This document shows, piece after piece, positions 42,567 through 44,787 of a DNA stretch of 44,787 nucleotides (positions are counted from its first letter, which is position 1; the number at the start of each line of letters is the position of its first letter). A program made the translations under genes and the position numbers. The notes under the pieces were generated by a model. It ran no database searches. It was not told the origin of the DNA and saw only the letters and a list, made by a program, of their open reading frames with translations. The DNA is from Acidimicrobiales bacterium (GTDB taxonomy: Bacteria; Actinomycetota; Acidimicrobiia; Acidimicrobiales; RAAP-2): positions 1 through 44,787 of the forward strand of contig JASHUY010000079.1 of the NCBI GenBank assembly GCA_030039755.1. Direction: 5' to 3'.

Positions 42567-43294
42567 GCGAGCCCGTGCTGTCGCTCGAGAAGGTCTCGGC
42601 CGGCTACGGCCAGGCCGACGTGATACGGGACATCGAGATCGACGTCCACCCCGGGGAGATCGTGACGCTGCTCGGCCCGAACGGCGCGGGCAAGACGACG
42701 ACGCTCCGGCTCGTCTCGGGCCTCCTGAAGGCGTCCCGGGGAACGGTCCGCTACAAAGGCCGCGACGTCGCGCATCTTTCGCCGACGCGTCGCGCCCGAG
42801 CCGGGATCGCGCACGTGCCCGAGGGCCGCGGCATCTTCTTCGGGCTCACCGTCGCCGAGCACCTTCGGCTCGGGTACCGGGGCGAGACCATCGACGCGGA
42901 GATCGTCTACACGTACTTCCCGGCGCTGCGCCAGCTCCGCGACCGGCCCGCGGGGCTGCTCTCGGGGGGAGAGCAGCAGATGCTCGCCGTCGCCAGGAAC
43001 CTGGCCCGTCGCCCCGACCTCCTGCTCTTGGACGAGCTGAGCCTCGGGCTTGCGCCGCTCCTCGTCGAACGTCTGCTCCCCGTCGTGCGCGACTACTCGC
43101 GGGAGCGGAACTGCGGGGTCCTCCTCGTCGAGCAGCACGTCCCGCTCGCCCTCGAGGTCGCGGACCGCTGCTACGTGCTCTCCCACGGCGACGTCGTGCT
43201 CCACGAGCCGGCCTCGCGGGTGCGGGAGAACCCCGAGCTGCTCGTCTCGAGCTACCTCGGCCAGTCCTCGACGTCAGAGGCCCTTGCAACCTGA
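42563..43294 (+). CDS. Branched-chain-amino-acid-type ABC transporter ATPase, LivF-like
   Basis: A 243-residue ATPase. It has VSAGYGQADVIRDIEIDVHPGEIVTLLGPNGAGKTTTLR (Walker A), HVPEGRGIFFGLTVAEHLRLG (LivF-specific PEGRG), LLSGGEQQMLAVARNLARRP (signature), LLLLDELSLGLAP (Walker B) and VLLVEQHVPLALEVADRCYVLSHG. The Walker B ends DELSLGL, a usual LivF form. The ATG overlaps the livG-like stop (ATGA). With the LivG-like protein it powers the fused permease. These are the only two transporter ATPases in the window. Confidence 0.93.
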   Translation: MSEPVLSLEKVSAGYGQADVIRDIEIDVHPGEIVTLLGPNGAGKTTTLRLVSGLLKASRGTVRYKGRDVAHLSPTRRARAGIAHVPEGRGIFFGLTVAEHLRLGYRGETIDAEIVYTYFPALRQLRDRPAGLLSGGEQQMLAVARNLARRPDLLLLDELSLGLAPLLVERLLPVVRDYSRERNCGVLLVEQHVPLALEVADRCYVLSHGDVVLHEPASRVRENPELLVSSYLGQSSTSEALAT

Positions 43295-43373
43295 TGACCA
43301 ACCGAGCGCAGGGGGAAACATGAGAAGGAAAACCACACACGCAAAGAGCAGCTCAAGACAAGGAGGGGTACAC

Positions 43374-44687
43374 ATGCTTCATCGTTGGTCGAGGGCGGCG
43401 AGACCCGCAGCCCTCGTCGTAGCCGCACTCGGGCTGGTGCTCGGAGTGCTCGGAGCGGGAGCGGGGCTCGCCGGGGCGTCGTTCAAGTCGCCCAGCACAT
43501 ACCCGGCCTACGTCGGCGGCCATGGGAAGGCGAACTCCAGCCTCTCGCCCATCACCATCGGCGTCGTGAACCAGCAGACAGCGCCGGCCGCCCCGGCTCC
43601 GGCATGGGAGACAGGCGTCAAGGTCGGTGTGACATACGTCAACAAGTACACCGACGGCATCGACGGTCACCCGCTCAAGGCCGTCTACTGCACCATCCCG
43701 ACAACAGTGGGCGCCGCCACGAAGTGCGGGCAGCAGTTCGCCGATACAAGCGCGATCTCCGCGGTCTTGGTGGGCGCGGTCGACGACGGCAACCAGCCGC
43801 TCGAGACGGCGCTCGCGCCTTCGAAGAAGCCGCAGATCTTCGCGGTGTCGCTGAGCACGGTGGACGAGCACGACAAGTACGGCTTCATCCTGTACAACAC
43901 AGCCACCGAGGTCGAGGCGCCGATGGCGAGCGTCGCGGCGGACCTGCACATGAAGAGCATCTCGCTCGTCTACCCGGAGGACATCCCGGGCAACGTGTAC
44001 CAGGCGGGCGTGGTCGACGACGCGCTGAAGTACGTGGGCATCAAGAACGTCTACAAGGTCGGCTTCACATCGGCCGACACGAACTTCTCCGAGCCGTTCG
44101 AGGCGGCGCACGTGGGTCACACCACACTGCTGATCCTGGTCAACAGCGGCGGCCCGGCCTGCTCGGACACGTACCTCACGCTCAAGTCCCTGGGCGTCGC
44201 CACAACGCAGAGGGTGCTCGTCAACGTGCCGTGCGACACGCCGACAGTCCAGAAGGCCGACGGCGGCACGCTGCCGCACGACTGGTACTACCTGACCGCC
44301 AACCCGTTGCCGGGCTCCAGCACACCGGCCATCACATCGATGGTCAAGGCGTTCAGCTCCACCCCGTTCGGCAAGAGCAAGACTGCGGTCGCGTACGACG
44401 CCTGGGCCGCGGATGCGTTCGGCCAGGTGGTCACGCTCGCAAAGCTCGACACCGAGACGCTGAAGGCGCACGGGACGGTCAACGCGTCGACGACGTTCAC
44501 GAAGCTCAGGGCGTTCAAGGGCCCGGTCGTCCAGGGAGCACCGCACCTGGACTGCGGCGGGTTCTCCGGCACCCCGGCGACGTGCAACGACCTGGACCGC
44601 TTCTTCCAGAACGTGTCACCCACAGTGATGAAGCCGCTCGGCACATGGATCGGCCCGCCGAAGGGCTTCAAGGCACCGCTGACATAG
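43374..44687 (+). CDS. Type 1 (LivK-like) solute-binding protein of the ABC importer
   Basis: A 437-residue exported protein of the Peripla_BP_6 family. The signal peptide (LHRWSRAARPAALVVAALGLVLGVLGAGAGLAGA) has no lipobox Cys. The body shows ITIGVVNQQTAPAAPAPAWETGVKVGVTYVNKYTDGIDGHPLKAVYC, VLVGAVDD, FILYNTATEVEAPMASVAADL, SLVYPEDIPGNVYQAG and AYDAWAADAFGQVVTLAKL. Six cysteines fall in near pairs. The ATG at 43374 has AAGGAGG at 7 bases; an in-frame ATG at 43320, with GGGGGA upstream, would add 18 residues. Threonine codon ACA is used 17 times out of 43 in this gene, against GC-ending codons almost everywhere else. It closes the liv operon and is followed by a strong hairpin. Confidence 0.88.
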   Translation: MLHRWSRAARPAALVVAALGLVLGVLGAGAGLAGASFKSPSTYPAYVGGHGKANSSLSPITIGVVNQQTAPAAPAPAWETGVKVGVTYVNKYTDGIDGHPLKAVYCTIPTTVGAATKCGQQFADTSAISAVLVGAVDDGNQPLETALAPSKKPQIFAVSLSTVDEHDKYGFILYNTATEVEAPMASVAADLHMKSISLVYPEDIPGNVYQAGVVDDALKYVGIKNVYKVGFTSADTNFSEPFEAAHVGHTTLLILVNSGGPACSDTYLTLKSLGVATTQRVLVNVPCDTPTVQKADGGTLPHDWYYLTANPLPGSSTPAITSMVKAFSSTPFGKSKTAVAYDAWAADAFGQVVTLAKLDTETLKAHGTVNASTTFTKLRAFKGPVVQGAPHLDCGGFSGTPATCNDLDRFFQNVSPTVMKPLGTWIGPPKGFKAPLT

Positions 44688-44721
44688 CGTTGGCATCACG
44701 CGACCGTCCGTCCTCCACCGT

Positions 44722-44751
44722 CCGCAGCCGACCCGTCCGGGTCGGCTGCGG
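44722..44751 (+). terminator. Strong hairpin at the end of the liv operon
   Basis: CCGCAGCCGACCC (44722-44734), loop GTCC, GGGTCGGCTGCGG (44739-44751): a perfect 13-bp stem 34 bases after the binding-protein stop codon. No T-run follows, as is usual for many actinobacterial terminators. The final 36 bases of the window show nothing further. Confidence 0.8.
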
Positions 44752-44787
44752 CGGGGGGCGGGCGTCGGCGTGACCGGCGTCGGAGCG

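Overview
The window is high-GC DNA (about two-thirds G+C by eye) with many GTG/TTG starts, Shine-Dalgarno sites, 4-bp ATGA/GTGA gene overlaps, luciferase-like oxidoreductases and signs of leaderless transcription. This suggests an actinobacterium, perhaps of the Acidimicrobiia or Thermoleophilia type, but nothing in the window fixes the taxon. No rRNA, tRNA, CRISPR array, transposase, phage gene or origin was seen.

Layout. (1) 1-165: 5' end of pdxS, cut by the window edge. (2) 0.4-19.1 kb: a region in which almost every gene type occurs more than once: four class-V PLP enzymes (AT-1 to AT-4), two RidA imine deaminases, two family-5 solute-binding proteins, two unknown DUF8021/SnoaL-like proteins and two amidohydrolase-2 enzymes. 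There are also one glutamate-1-semialdehyde-aminomutase-like enzyme, one pair of dipeptide-type permeases and one ArsR regulator. No transporter ATPase is encoded here. I cannot name the substrate; this is the best candidate for an undescribed system. (3) 19.2-20.9 kb: citramalate synthase. (4) 20.9-31 kb: protocatechuate 4,5-cleavage genes, in transcription order ligK-ligJ-ligI-ligA-ligB-ligC followed by an LLM oxidoreductase and an SDR on the minus strand, with a second LLM-SDR pair on the plus strand and a 4-oxalomesaconate tautomerase (ligU/galD type). (5) 31.1-36.5 kb: an NTF2-like protein and an amidohydrolase diverge from a LigM-type tetrahydrofolate-dependent O-demethylase, a type I extradiol (VOC) dioxygenase and a MetF-type methylene-THF reductase. 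(6) 36.5-38.5 kb: an SDR and a zinc alcohol dehydrogenase. (7) 38.7-44.7 kb: a GntR/FCD regulator and a branched-chain-amino-acid-type ABC importer whose two permeases are fused, ending at a strong hairpin.

How it works together (inference from family knowledge). Vanillate-type methoxy-aromatics would be demethylated by LigM with THF as methyl acceptor, and MetF would recycle methyl-THF. LigAB would open protocatechuate, and LigC, LigI, LigU, LigJ and LigK would take the product to pyruvate plus oxaloacetate. The Liv-type importer may bring in the aromatic. The GntR promoter and the first codons of gntR are duplicated in front of ligM (73 bp, 60 identical), with the same operator-like palindromes. 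This ties the regulator to the demethylase operon and is the clearest regulatory signal in the window.
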